From Pseudoalteromonas sp. XI10 (GTDB lineage: Bacteria; Pseudomonadota; Gammaproteobacteria; Enterobacterales; Alteromonadaceae): a DNA stretch of 64,000 bases. Every line of letters starts with the position of its first letter. Positions within the stretch are counted from its first letter, which is position 1. Made by a program: the position numbers and the translations under genes. This document shows, one piece after another, positions 57,382 through 64,000 of the stretch. The stretch covers positions 62,001 to 126,000 of the forward strand of contig NZ_LOPY01000060.1 in assembly GCF_001469895.1 (NCBI RefSeq), given 5' to 3'. Below the pieces are notes generated by a model. That model was not told where the DNA came from. It was given only the letters and a program-made list of their open reading frames with translations, and made no database searches.

Positions 57382-57426
57382 TTTTGCTTATGACTTTTTA
57401 CTCAATAGGCACAAGACCTAAGCCTT
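57382..57426. repeat. Island repeat, copy 6 (diverged)
   Basis: TTTTGCTTATGACTTTTTAC then CAATAGGCACAAGACCTAAGC. The right half keeps CAAGACCT. It lies between 57057-57341 and 57475-57861. Confidence 0.5.
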
Positions 57427-57474
57427 AAAAATTAAACAACTTATTATTTTTACCAGCTACAGGGTACAAAAAAG

Positions 57475-57861
57475 TTAAACCTTACAATTTGTATCACCAA
57501 ACTTAATTAAGTTGTTTAGTTGATGTTTTGATGCCTGGTATGGTGAGCACAAAACTTTAATGAATTGTGATTTATCTTCCTCATCCATATCAATCCAACT
57601 TCTAGTTTCTCGTATCCAATTCTTTATACATTCATAGCCATGCCAATCTTCATTTAGTTTAATTAATGACGACCAACCAATCGCTTCATCGTGCTCGCCG
57701 TTTTCTTGCAGAGTATGAACAATATCCGCAAGAATCCTTGATGATAAATCTGCAATAACCCCACTATATGGAATGGCGGAATCAATGTGCGACTCTTTGA
57801 ACTTTGCCTCGACAATGGCTCTGTGAAGGGCCATCAACTCTGATGCTTTTGTAATATTCAT
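57475..57861 (-). CDS. Orphan immunity-like protein
   Basis: 128 residues, all helical by appearance: MNITKASELMALHRAIVEAK, PYSGVIADLSSRILADIVHT, DEAIGWSSLIKLNEDWHGYE. It is acidic, a common property of immunity proteins for nuclease toxins. The ATG overlaps the stop of a short open tail (reading GPLKTLGWQI), as in toxin-immunity coupling. The longest frame starts three codons earlier at TTG. No family recognised. Confidence 0.5.
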   Translation of the reverse strand: MNITKASELMALHRAIVEAKFKESHIDSAIPYSGVIADLSSRILADIVHTLQENGEHDEAIGWSSLIKLNEDWHGYECIKNWIRETRSWIDMDEEDKSQFIKVLCSPYQASKHQLNNLIKFGDTNCKV

Positions 57862-57886
57862 ATTTGCCAACCTAAAGTTTTAAGAG

Positions 57887-57933
57887 GGCCAAGTCTTGTT
57901 TTTGCCTTATGAAAGAAAAAAGCAAGACCTGAC
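57887..57933. repeat. Island repeat, copy 7 (palindromic form)
   Basis: CAAGTCTTGTTTTTGCCTTA then GAAAGAAAAAAGCAAGACCT. The two ends are inverted copies of each other, so this copy shows the palindromic nature of the repeat best. It lies between 57475-57861 and 57938-58279. Confidence 0.65.
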
Positions 57934-57937
57934 AACT

Positions 57938-58279
57938 TTACAAATTAGTTTTCTTATGAAGAAAGTACAAAGCGAGTAAGCCCAGTGCAGCTTGATAAAC
58001 TATAACGAAACCTACTTGCATAATAGCTGTTGTAATTTCATATGAAGATTCAAGTAGTAAGTATGCATTTTTTGAGACTATTGAGGTAACCAGTAATGCT
58101 CCTAACGTTTTCGATAACAAATACTGCTTCATAACAAAAAGCACTGAAAAAATTACAGAAACGATGATGTTTATAATCTCCCATTGAGATAGATGTAGAA
58201 ACTGCGTAAACACATGTAACAAAATACCGATTATGGGAAGAAACAAAAAGAAAAATATAACTATCAGTTTCTTAATCAT
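57938..58279 (-). CDS. Membrane protein, orphan immunity candidate
   Basis: 113 residues with about four membrane helices (6-27, 32-52, 56-75, 84-107). Its start region (a TTTAAAG...GAATAAA...ATGATTAA block) closely matches that of the immunity gene at 54206-54499, and both begin MIKK. It may therefore descend from the same immunity family, with its toxin lost. Bases 58280-58302 just upstream resemble the 3' end of the Rhs toxin gene. Confidence 0.5.
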   Translation of the reverse strand: MIKKLIVIFFFLFLPIIGILLHVFTQFLHLSQWEIINIIVSVIFSVLFVMKQYLLSKTLGALLVTSIVSKNAYLLLESSYEITTAIMQVGFVIVYQAALGLLALYFLHKKTNL

Positions 58280-58302
58280 CTTTATTCCACCTTTAAATTA
58301 AG

Positions 58303-58350
58303 CTCTTAATTTTTTTGACTTTTTAGAAGAAAAAACAAGTTCAGGGCCCT
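58303..58350. repeat. Island repeat, copy 8 (proximal edge)
   Basis: CTCTTAATTTTTTTGACTTT then TTAGAAGAAAAAACAAG and TTCAGGGCCC. It overlaps the stop codon of 58341-58880. Confidence 0.6.
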
Positions 58351-58880
58351 TTGGCTTCCTTACTATCCAGAGTACCTAACTTAATTCCGATGACAGTACC
58401 AACAATCGCAAAGGCTATACTCAAAGGCACTTCTACAAACCATAAAGGTGGGATAAATAACGTTTGTAATAGTATCGATACAATTATTGTTCCCACTATA
58501 AAGCTAAGTAAATATACACTTAGGGCATAATTCCAAGCTTTTACAACATTGCGCTTAGCCATAACGGTATAAATAGCTGCGCTCAATAAATAAGATGGTA
58601 ATAACTGGTATGTAAAATATTTACCGAATGAGAGTGAAGCTAAGTTATCACTTCCAATCATTAGAGTGATAAAGGTACTTAATACGGTATTCAAAACCAG
58701 CATGGCTAAAGTGTATTTTACTATCCTTAAACTATTCAATTTGTCTCCATGTGCTATGTCACAATTATGATTTAGAAATGGCTGATAATGGCTTCTGCAG
58801 AGCATGTATTCAGAAAACCACTTATAATTGCACCACCTTTCACAAAGCCAACACTTCCTAACTTTATTGCAAACAGCCAT
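58341..58880 (-). CDS. Four-helix membrane protein with Cys-rich N-terminus
   Basis: 179 residues. The first 45 hold seven metal-type ligands: Cys 4, 10, 13, 17, 28, 40 and His 31 (KCWLCERWC, MLCRSHYQ), as in small zinc ribbons. Four membrane helices follow. The C-terminus (LDSKEAKGP) runs into repeat copy 8, so it may have been altered there. The ATG lies 17 bases inside the upstream gene, so the two are coupled. Whether it belongs to the host or to the toxin array is unclear. No family recognised. Confidence 0.55.
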   Translation of the reverse strand: MAVCNKVRKCWLCERWCNYKWFSEYMLCRSHYQPFLNHNCDIAHGDKLNSLRIVKYTLAMLVLNTVLSTFITLMIGSDNLASLSFGKYFTYQLLPSYLLSAAIYTVMAKRNVVKAWNYALSVYLLSFIVGTIIVSILLQTLFIPPLWFVEVPLSIAFAIVGTVIGIKLGTLDSKEAKGP

Positions 58881-59433
58881 ACCCTTTTAATGAAATTTCT
58901 TGAGTATTCGCGCCGCTTTGGTTTTTATGTTGAATGATCAAACGTGAATCTTGGCTAGTAAAGGTAAAGGTTCCGAGCCAAGGTAGCTGGGCTATTGGTT
59001 GCATGTGGTAAAAACCGTTGGCATTAAAGCATATAAATGAGAACTCATGATGTACCGGAGCAAATACGCCATAATCAGCGGTAAATACAGCAATGTTGTC
59101 TTGCAGCATAAAATATTTCGCTTGCGTGCCCGCTACTAAATACCAAAAGCATATTGCTGTCATAATCACCACTTGTAAGCCGCCGAGTAAAAATACTGAA
59201 AATTTAAGAATACGGGTCGATTTACTGGCTTCCATATAAAGGCACTTTGCTTTGAGTAATAACCAAAGCCCAATGGCAACCATAGTGAGCTTTACAATCA
59301 TCAGTGCTACGCCTATTTGATACATCAGCTTAGGGCTGTGCCATTGAATGCCAAATGTTTGCGGGATAAACAAACTATCAATTAAGGGCAGTAAAATGAG
59401 TAGGAATGGCAGAATAAGCGCTTTGTTTTTCAT
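58864..59433 (-). CDS. Membrane protein with exported C-terminal domain, unknown
   Basis: 189 residues. Three membrane helices (about 5-22, 37-60, 77-100) precede an 85-residue strand-rich domain (GVFAPVHHEFSFICFNANGF, LGTFTFTSQDSRLIIQHKNQ). I do not recognise it. It is coupled to 58341-58880 and probably belongs to the host side of the boundary, after the phhB terminator. Confidence 0.55.
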   Translation of the reverse strand: MKNKALILPFLLILLPLIDSLFIPQTFGIQWHSPKLMYQIGVALMIVKLTMVAIGLWLLLKAKCLYMEASKSTRILKFSVFLLGGLQVVIMTAICFWYLVAGTQAKYFMLQDNIAVFTADYGVFAPVHHEFSFICFNANGFYHMQPIAQLPWLGTFTFTSQDSRLIIQHKNQSGANTQEISLKGYGCLQ

Positions 59434-59500
59434 TATTTACTTTTCTAGTGTTCTCGCAAAGATAAGAGTTCAATGTTAATTCTTGGGCTCTAAAAAAGCA

Positions 59501-59529
59501 AAAAGGCGCAACCTGAGGTTACGCCTTTT
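59501..59529 (-). terminator. Intrinsic terminator after phhB
   Basis: On the minus strand AAAAGGCGTAACC pairs with GGTTGCGCCTTTT (one mismatch), followed by TGCTTTTTT. Confidence 0.85.
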
Positions 59530-59553
59530 ATCGTTCTGGGCAGAACTTAAAAT

Positions 59554-59898
59554 TTACAGTGCAGCGAATACATCGTCTGTTTTAGCAGCACAGATAAAAT
59601 CATTTTTGTGTAACCCTTTGATAGAGTGGCTCCACCAAGTAACAGTTACTTTGCCCCACTCAGTTAACAGGCCTGGGTGGTGACCTTCTTCTTCAGCCAT
59701 AGCGCCCACTTTATTGGTAAAATCAAGTGCTTGCTTGAAGTTTTTAAACTTGTAAACACGCTCTAATTGCATAATGCCGTCGCGCACTTCAGGAACCCAA
59801 TCTGGGATCATTTTGATCAATTCTGCTAATTCAGCATCAGATACTTTAGGCGCATCCGCACGACACGCTTCACACTTTTGTGTGCTTAATGAAGACAT
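59554..59898 (-). CDS. phhB: Pterin-4a-carbinolamine dehydratase
   Basis: 114 residues. PhhB dehydrates 4a-hydroxytetrahydropterin to recycle the cofactor of PhhA. Seen: [40 protein letters not shown] and the active-site [19 protein letters not shown]. The N-terminus has a CEAC motif outside the core domain. It follows phhA by 9 bases. Confidence 0.96.
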   Translation of the reverse strand: MSSLSTQKCEACRADAPKVSDAELAELIKMIPDWVPEVRDGIMQLERVYKFKNFKQALDFTNKVGAMAEEEGHHPGLLTEWGKVTVTWWSHSIKGLHKNDFICAAKTDDVFAAL

Positions 59899-59907
59899 TA
59901 TAAATCC

Positions 59908-60705
59908 TTAACTTGCTAATTTTTCTTTAGGAGGAAACTTTGGCTCATGTAGCCCTAATTCTTTTGCTTTACTCACCAGCGACATGATATCCATTTGTGA
60001 AATATCAAATAAGTCATTGATTGAGTTAATGGTGTAGTACACAGGCTGCATAATATCAATACGATAAGGTGTACGTAATACATCAAGCACGTTCATCGCA
60101 TTGATTTCTGGCTTATCTGAGTACACGTATTGTGTTTCGCCTGGGCTTGATAAAATACCACCACCATAAATTCGCAGACCTTGTTCGGTTTGCATTAAAC
60201 CAAACTCAACAGTAAACCAGTAAAGGCGTGCTAAATAAACACGATCTTTCTTTTCTGCGGCATAACCTAACTGACCATATTTGTGTGTGAACTCAGCAAA
60301 TGCTGGGTTGGTAAGCATGGCACAATGGCCAAAAATCTCGTGGAAGATATCTGGCTCTTGTAAGTAGTCAAACTCTTCACGGCTGCGAATAAAAGTCGCT
60401 ACTGGGAACTGCTTGTTTGCTAATAATCGAAAGAACTCATCAAAATCGATCAGTGCCGGAACAGGCGCAACTTGCCAGCCCGTTGTTTCGAGTAACACTT
60501 CGTTGAGTTCACTAAGTTGTGGAATACGATCTGTTGGTAAATTAATTTTCTTAAGACCTGCTAAATATTCATCACAGGCTTTACCTTCTATGCAAGCGAG
60601 TTGGCGAGCAACTAGCTCAGACCATATTTTATTTTCTTCTTCGCTCCAATGGATAACCCCATTTTCATCAGGTTGCTTGGAGGTGTAATTACTTGCTTTA
60701 GCCAT
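59908..60705 (-). CDS. phhA: Phenylalanine-4-hydroxylase
   Basis: 265 residues, a monomeric bacterial-type iron- and tetrahydropterin-dependent enzyme turning phenylalanine to tyrosine. Iron ligands are the two His of DIFHEIFGHCAML and the Glu in FTVEFGLM. Pterin- and substrate-binding parts GWQVAPVPALIDFDEFFRLL and GILSSPGETQYVYSD are seen. There is no regulatory ACT domain. Upstream lies a 226-base control region with TyrR/PhhR-like boxes. Confidence 0.97.
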   Translation of the reverse strand: MAKASNYTSKQPDENGVIHWSEEENKIWSELVARQLACIEGKACDEYLAGLKKINLPTDRIPQLSELNEVLLETTGWQVAPVPALIDFDEFFRLLANKQFPVATFIRSREEFDYLQEPDIFHEIFGHCAMLTNPAFAEFTHKYGQLGYAAEKKDRVYLARLYWFTVEFGLMQTEQGLRIYGGGILSSPGETQYVYSDKPEINAMNVLDVLRTPYRIDIMQPVYYTINSINDLFDISQMDIMSLVSKAKELGLHEPKFPPKEKLAS

Positions 60706-60726
60706 AATAACCTTCTTCGTTAAATC

Positions 60727-60743
60727 TTGATCAGCATTGATCA
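60727..60743. promoter_or_regulatory. Twin TTGATCA repeats before phhA
   Basis: TTGATCA at 60727-60733 and again at 60737-60743, one helical turn apart and 22 bases before the phhA start. Each contains the palindrome TGATCA. The site lies in the mRNA leader if the candidate sigma-54 promoter is right. Confidence 0.35.
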
Positions 60744-60818
60744 GAATCTCATTAACTTGTTAAGCCGATACTATGTAAAAGTAAGCGAAATTTTAATAGT
60801 TAAGGCTGTTTCTAAGGT

Positions 60819-60929
60819 TTGCAGAAACAGCTCCAACGTAAAGTTAAAATTACACCAAAAGATCCAAAAGTTTACACACCTTATTTTTAAAGGGATAAAA
60901 GTAACCGCAACCGTAAACTTAAAACTACA
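60819..60929 (-). promoter_or_regulatory. Candidate sigma-54 promoter with two TyrR/PhhR-like boxes for phhAB
   Basis: On the minus strand TTGGAGCTGTTTCTGCAA (60836 to 60819) has the GG-N10-GC spacing of sigma-54 promoters. Directly upstream is TGTAAT-N6-TTTACG (60837-60854) and further up TGTAGT-N6-TTTACG (60912-60929). Both resemble the TGTAAA-N6-TTTACA box of TyrR/PhhR proteins. PhhR with RpoN controls phh genes in Pseudomonas; I infer a similar arrangement here. Confidence 0.45.
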
Positions 60930-60931
60930 AC

Positions 60932-62113
60932 CTAACCAATGAATGTAAATGCAGTTTTAAGATCGTTAATAATGTCGTTAACATCCTCAAGGCCAACTGA
61001 TAATCGAATTAAGCCATCACTGATCCCAGCAGCTGCTCTTTCTTCAGGTGTATAAGGCGAATGTGTCATCGATGCAGGATGTTGAATGAGGGTTTCAGCA
61101 TCACCTAAACTCACAGCAAGAGTGCAAAGCTGGGTGTTATTTATAAATGTTTCGCCATCTTCAAGGCTGCCTTTTATTTCAAAGGCAATAACACCACCAG
61201 CGGCTTTCATCTGTGAACCAATAAATTGATGACCCGGATGTGATTTAAGCCCAGGGTAATAAACTTGGCTTACTAACGGGTGTTGCTCTAAATATTCAGC
61301 AACTACTTGGGCACTTGCACAGTGGCGCTCCATGCGTACAGCAAGGGTTTTTAAACCGCGATTAATTAACCATGCATCATGAGGGCTAATCGTTGCACCA
61401 ATATCTTTTAGCACCGACATTTTTATCAGGTTGATATGCTCCTCTGTGCCACACACAAGCCCTGCTACCACATCACCATGGCCATTTAGGTATTTAGTTG
61501 CGCTATGTACCACAATATCAATGCCAAACGAGGTAGGTTGCTGTAGCAGAGGCGTTAAGAAGGTATTGTCGATAACGCTTATCAGTTGATGCTGCTTGGC
61601 AACATCAGCAATTAAACTTAGATCAAGCACCGCCATGGTCGGATTAATTGGTGTTTCAGCAAAAATCATTTTTGAATTGGCTTTAACCGCGCCGCGAAGT
61701 TCAGCTTCGTTGGTCATATCAACAAAAGTAACTTCGATACCAAAGCGCGGCAACATGTGAGCAAAAAATGCAAAGGTACAACCGTATAACGCGCTTGATG
61801 CCACTAGGTGGTCACCTTGTTGTAAAAAGCTAAGCACAGACGCAGACACAGCCCCCATACCGGTCGCTGTGGCAGCCGCAGCTTCACAGTTTTCTAACTG
61901 AGCCACTTTTTGTTCTAGCTCTTGGGTTGTCGGATTACCTAAACGGGTATAAATAAAGCCCTGCTCTTCACCAGCAAATCGGGCTGCACCTTGGGCTGCA
62001 TTAGCAAAAGAGAAGGTAGAGGTTTGGTAAAGTGGCGCACTCAGTGCGCCATGTGGGTCATTTGGTTTTTCTGGACCGTGAATACATTGTGTATGTAAGT
62101 GATGCTTAGTCAT
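60932..62113 (-). CDS. Methionine gamma-lyase (Cys/Met PLP enzyme)
   Basis: 393 residues. A PLP enzyme of the gamma-family that splits methionine to methanethiol, ammonia and 2-oxobutyrate. Seen: PLYQTSTFSF, GFIYTRLGNPTTQELEQKVA, the methionine-lyase-type SALYGCTFAFF with its active-site Cys, the PLP Asp in VIDNTFLTPL, and the Schiff-base Lys in HSATKYLNGHGD. The Cys after LYG distinguishes methionine lyase from cystathionine lyase in known enzymes, so I favour the former; cystathionine gamma-lyase or synthase is the alternative. Confidence 0.88.
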   Translation of the reverse strand: MTKHHLHTQCIHGPEKPNDPHGALSAPLYQTSTFSFANAAQGAARFAGEEQGFIYTRLGNPTTQELEQKVAQLENCEAAAATATGMGAVSASVLSFLQQGDHLVASSALYGCTFAFFAHMLPRFGIEVTFVDMTNEAELRGAVKANSKMIFAETPINPTMAVLDLSLIADVAKQHQLISVIDNTFLTPLLQQPTSFGIDIVVHSATKYLNGHGDVVAGLVCGTEEHINLIKMSVLKDIGATISPHDAWLINRGLKTLAVRMERHCASAQVVAEYLEQHPLVSQVYYPGLKSHPGHQFIGSQMKAAGGVIAFEIKGSLEDGETFINNTQLCTLAVSLGDAETLIQHPASMTHSPYTPEERAAAGISDGLIRLSVGLEDVNDIINDLKTAFTFIG

Positions 62114-62247
62114 TGTGTGTTCTCGTTTTTATTATCAGTACTTCATACTCATAAATAAAACGTAGATACCCACAATGCACAAGCATGCCGGATGCTCAGA
62201 TGGCTAAATATCACTCAGCCGTTTTTATTAACTGTACACAAAAGTTG

Positions 62248-63282
62248 TCATTTTGTATTTTCGGTCTCTTTGTCGCTCGTACGTGAGGCAATTTTACGGG
62301 CAATACTATTGGCAGTTTCCTTTAGCAAGCTGCGCTTATGCTCTAAGCGAGGTAACGGGCGACTAAGCTCCATCGCTTTATACCCTATACGCGCGGTAAA
62401 AATACCAGCACTTAGCCCTTGCGCTGCACGGCCCGACAATTTCCCCAGTAATTCAGCGCTTAGTGCCGTTGCCGCTAAATCTGAGACTAACTCTGCACTA
62501 CCAACAAACAATACTTGTTTCACTAATAAGCGATACAATTTAATACGGCTTGCATAACCAAAACCAATACCGTAAATACGGCCAATTTGCTCAATGAGCT
62601 TAGTGCCACGCCATAGCACCGCCATCATATCGACTAAAGCCAACGGGCTTAGCGCAACCAATAAGCCAGACTCAGTAGCAAAACGGTTAATCAGTTTTTT
62701 CGCTTGCTGATCTTGGCTTACCAATAAGCTATCGGCATATAAGGTCATGATTTCTTTATCGGTATGATGACTCGCTATTTGCTGCTTAAACTCTTCAAAC
62801 CCAGTAAGCGTTTGATGTTTATTAAGCTTTTCAAGCCACGGTAATGCTTCACCTACTTGCTCGCTATTGAGTAAGCGGTCGGCCTCGGTTCGATGCAATT
62901 GATTGCGCTTCAAACTTCTTAGCATGCGGTACTCGCGCCAAATAACACGGGCAATCAGTAGCACACCACTGAGAACAGCCGTTAAATACACCGAACCTAA
63001 AATAATTGATTGCTGGAACGTCACAAACAATGACATCGCAAACTCTAGTAACACTAAAACTAAAAAGCTAACAACAAACACCCCTTTTAGAGTTTGCCAT
63101 TTCGACTTTTTATACACAGGCTCAAGCTCAATGCTATCTTGCTGCTCTTCTTCAGTGTCGATAAATTCGGCGTTTTCTATCACTTTAGCAACTGTTAACT
63201 CCTCTGCAGGAGCTTCGTTGCTTGCAGAGCTTGAAATACGGCGACCTGCCTGAAAGTTCATCTCCTTTGGTTGCTCACTCAT
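62248..63282 (-). CDS. YcjF-like DUF697 membrane protein
   Basis: 344 residues. A charged N-terminus of about 65 residues precedes two membrane helices (about 68-88 and 94-112), an amphipathic region and the DUF697 domain with PLALVDMMAVLWRGTKLIEQ and IYGIGFGYASRIKLYRLLVK. The family sits beside YcjX in many Gammaproteobacteria. Function unknown; linked to the Psp stress regulon in E. coli. It overlaps the ycjX-like gene by 4 bases. Confidence 0.88.
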   Translation of the reverse strand: MSEQPKEMNFQAGRRISSSASNEAPAEELTVAKVIENAEFIDTEEEQQDSIELEPVYKKSKWQTLKGVFVVSFLVLVLLEFAMSLFVTFQQSIILGSVYLTAVLSGVLLIARVIWREYRMLRSLKRNQLHRTEADRLLNSEQVGEALPWLEKLNKHQTLTGFEEFKQQIASHHTDKEIMTLYADSLLVSQDQQAKKLINRFATESGLLVALSPLALVDMMAVLWRGTKLIEQIGRIYGIGFGYASRIKLYRLLVKQVLFVGSAELVSDLAATALSAELLGKLSGRAAQGLSAGIFTARIGYKAMELSRPLPRLEHKRSLLKETANSIARKIASRTSDKETENTK

Positions 63283-64000
63283 GTTAGTTTATCTCCTATC
63301 AGATACTGCATGACATGATCTAAACGAATATGCTTTAACCGTTTATCAGGGCATGGCAGTGGCGAAAACGATAAGAACTCAAAGCCCTGTTTTGGCCACT
63401 CTTGTTTGTTGAGCAGGCGTGACGGTGGCTGCGGCGGTAAATACGTTAGCCATTCTTGCTCGTCTAAAGGCTTGCCATAAATACAAGCTAGCTGCTGGCC
63501 TTTTTCAGCCACTTGGCGCGGCTCTGTAGCGCAGATAGATGACATTGCCATGGTTTCGATTTGCACGCCTTCGAACTTTAAGTGATTCGTTTGGTCATGC
63601 ACGATTGAATCAAGCAATAACGCTAAATCTTTATGATATTGCGCACTAATATGATCTGACTTATTGGCCGCAAACAGTAGCTTGTCGATGTTTGGTTTAA
63701 ACAAACGTTTAAAGAAGCTTGCTTCACCATAATTAAAGTGCGCCAACAATTGGTTAATAACACGGCTTTGCTCATGCAAGGTTTCGCTGCCTTCATTCAA
63801 GGCGCTGAGCACATCCACCAGCACAATTTGTCGGTCAAAATGACGAAAATGCTGCTCGTAAAAAGGTTTTACAACCTCTTTTACATAGGCTTTATAGCGC
63901 TTTTTAAGATGCGCTAAATTCGACCCTTCGGTTATGTCTTCAGGCACATTCGCAACCGGAAAAAACTGCAGTAGCGGCGCTCCTTTTAGCTCGCCTGGCA
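63279..64000 (-). CDS. YcjX-like DUF463 P-loop protein, C-terminal part (partial)
   Basis: The frame is open to the right edge, so only about 240 C-terminal residues are here and the N-terminal P-loop is outside the window. Seen: APLLQFFPVANVPEDITEGS, KRYKAYVKEVVKPFYEQHFR, FDRQIVLVDVLSALNEG and the G4-like LFAANKSDHI. DUF463/YcjX proteins are GTPase-like and co-occur with YcjF. It is coupled to the ycjF-like gene (ATGA overlap). Confidence 0.9.
   Translation of the reverse strand, partial: PGELKGAPLLQFFPVANVPEDITEGSNLAHLKKRYKAYVKEVVKPFYEQHFRHFDRQIVLVDVLSALNEGSETLHEQSRVINQLLAHFNYGEASFFKRLFKPNIDKLLFAANKSDHISAQYHKDLALLLDSIVHDQTNHLKFEGVQIETMAMSSICATEPRQVAEKGQQLACIYGKPLDEQEWLTYLPPQPPSRLLNKQEWPKQGFEFLSFSPLPCPDKRLKHIRLDHVMQYLIGDKLT

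Noticed and set aside
53510-58350. Integron cassette array with attC sites
   Set aside because: All genes face one way with a palindromic repeat between them, but the repeat lacks the GTTRRRY/RYYYAAC cores, no integrase is present, and toxin tails link to the genes.
1-64000. CRISPR arrays, prophage and tRNA genes
   Set aside because: I looked for regularly spaced repeats, integrase or capsid genes, and tRNA arms and saw none. Without a tRNA search tool, absence of tRNA is not proven.

Overview
The window reads as a chromosomal segment of a marine gammaproteobacterium, most likely Pseudoalteromonas or a close alteromonad. This rests on protein style and on the E. coli-like gene order around rpsB-tsf-pyrH-frr-uppS-cdsA-dxr-rseP-bamA-skp-lpxD-fabZ-lpxA, with map-glnD-dapD divergent. 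No 16S or other marker gene is present to fix the genus.

Layout. 1-6.1 kb: the tail of dgkA, envelope proteins, a MerR-controlled group (secreted acetoacetate-decarboxylase-like protein, merR, Old Yellow Enzyme) with two MerR-type promoters, and an HDOD protein. 6.3-12.8 kb: a hybrid histidine kinase, a small winged-helix-like protein, a REP-associated (Y1) transposase flanked by GTGGGTGTCT motifs, the 4.5S RNA gene ffs, a DUF3014 protein and a patatin-like lipase. 12.8-23.8 kb: a CPA2 antiporter, a diguanylate cyclase, then tilS, accA, dnaE, rnhB and lpxB. 23.8-31 kb: cytochrome bd oxidase (cydA, cydB and the 50-residue cydX) followed directly by its assembly transporter cydDC, then an RlpA-like lipoprotein. 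This block lies between lpxB and lpxA, which are adjacent in E. coli. 31-48.5 kb: the conserved lipid A, outer-membrane assembly, isoprenoid, phospholipid and translation cluster, and the divergent map-glnD-dapD operon. 48.6-53.4 kb: a small membrane protein and an RND efflux pair.

53.4-58.9 kb is the accessory region and the most interesting part. It is an orphan Rhs/polymorphic-toxin array, all on the minus strand. An N-terminally truncated Rhs tip carries a toxin domain with an L,D-transpeptidase-like (Tlde1/DUF2778-type) His...Gly-Cys motif, and a three-helix membrane protein, probably its immunity protein, overlaps its 3' end. Upstream lie a frameshifted toxin remnant and six further small genes that look like orphan immunity genes. 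Seven junctions in this array, plus its distal edge, carry a copy of an imperfect, partly palindromic repeat of about 45 bp (eight copies). Short toxin-like tails run into the start codons of some orphan genes. I read the locus as an archive of displaced toxin/immunity modules.

59.5-64 kb: phenylalanine catabolism (phhA, phhB) with a candidate sigma-54 promoter and TyrR/PhhR-like boxes, a methionine gamma-lyase, and the YcjF-YcjX pair, the last running off the right edge.

Several annotated starts differ from the longest reading frame because ribosome-binding sites or family alignment favour internal codons. Non-ATG starts are frequent (lpxA GTG, glnD GTG, fabZ TTG, cdsA TTG, the CPA2 antiporter TTG).
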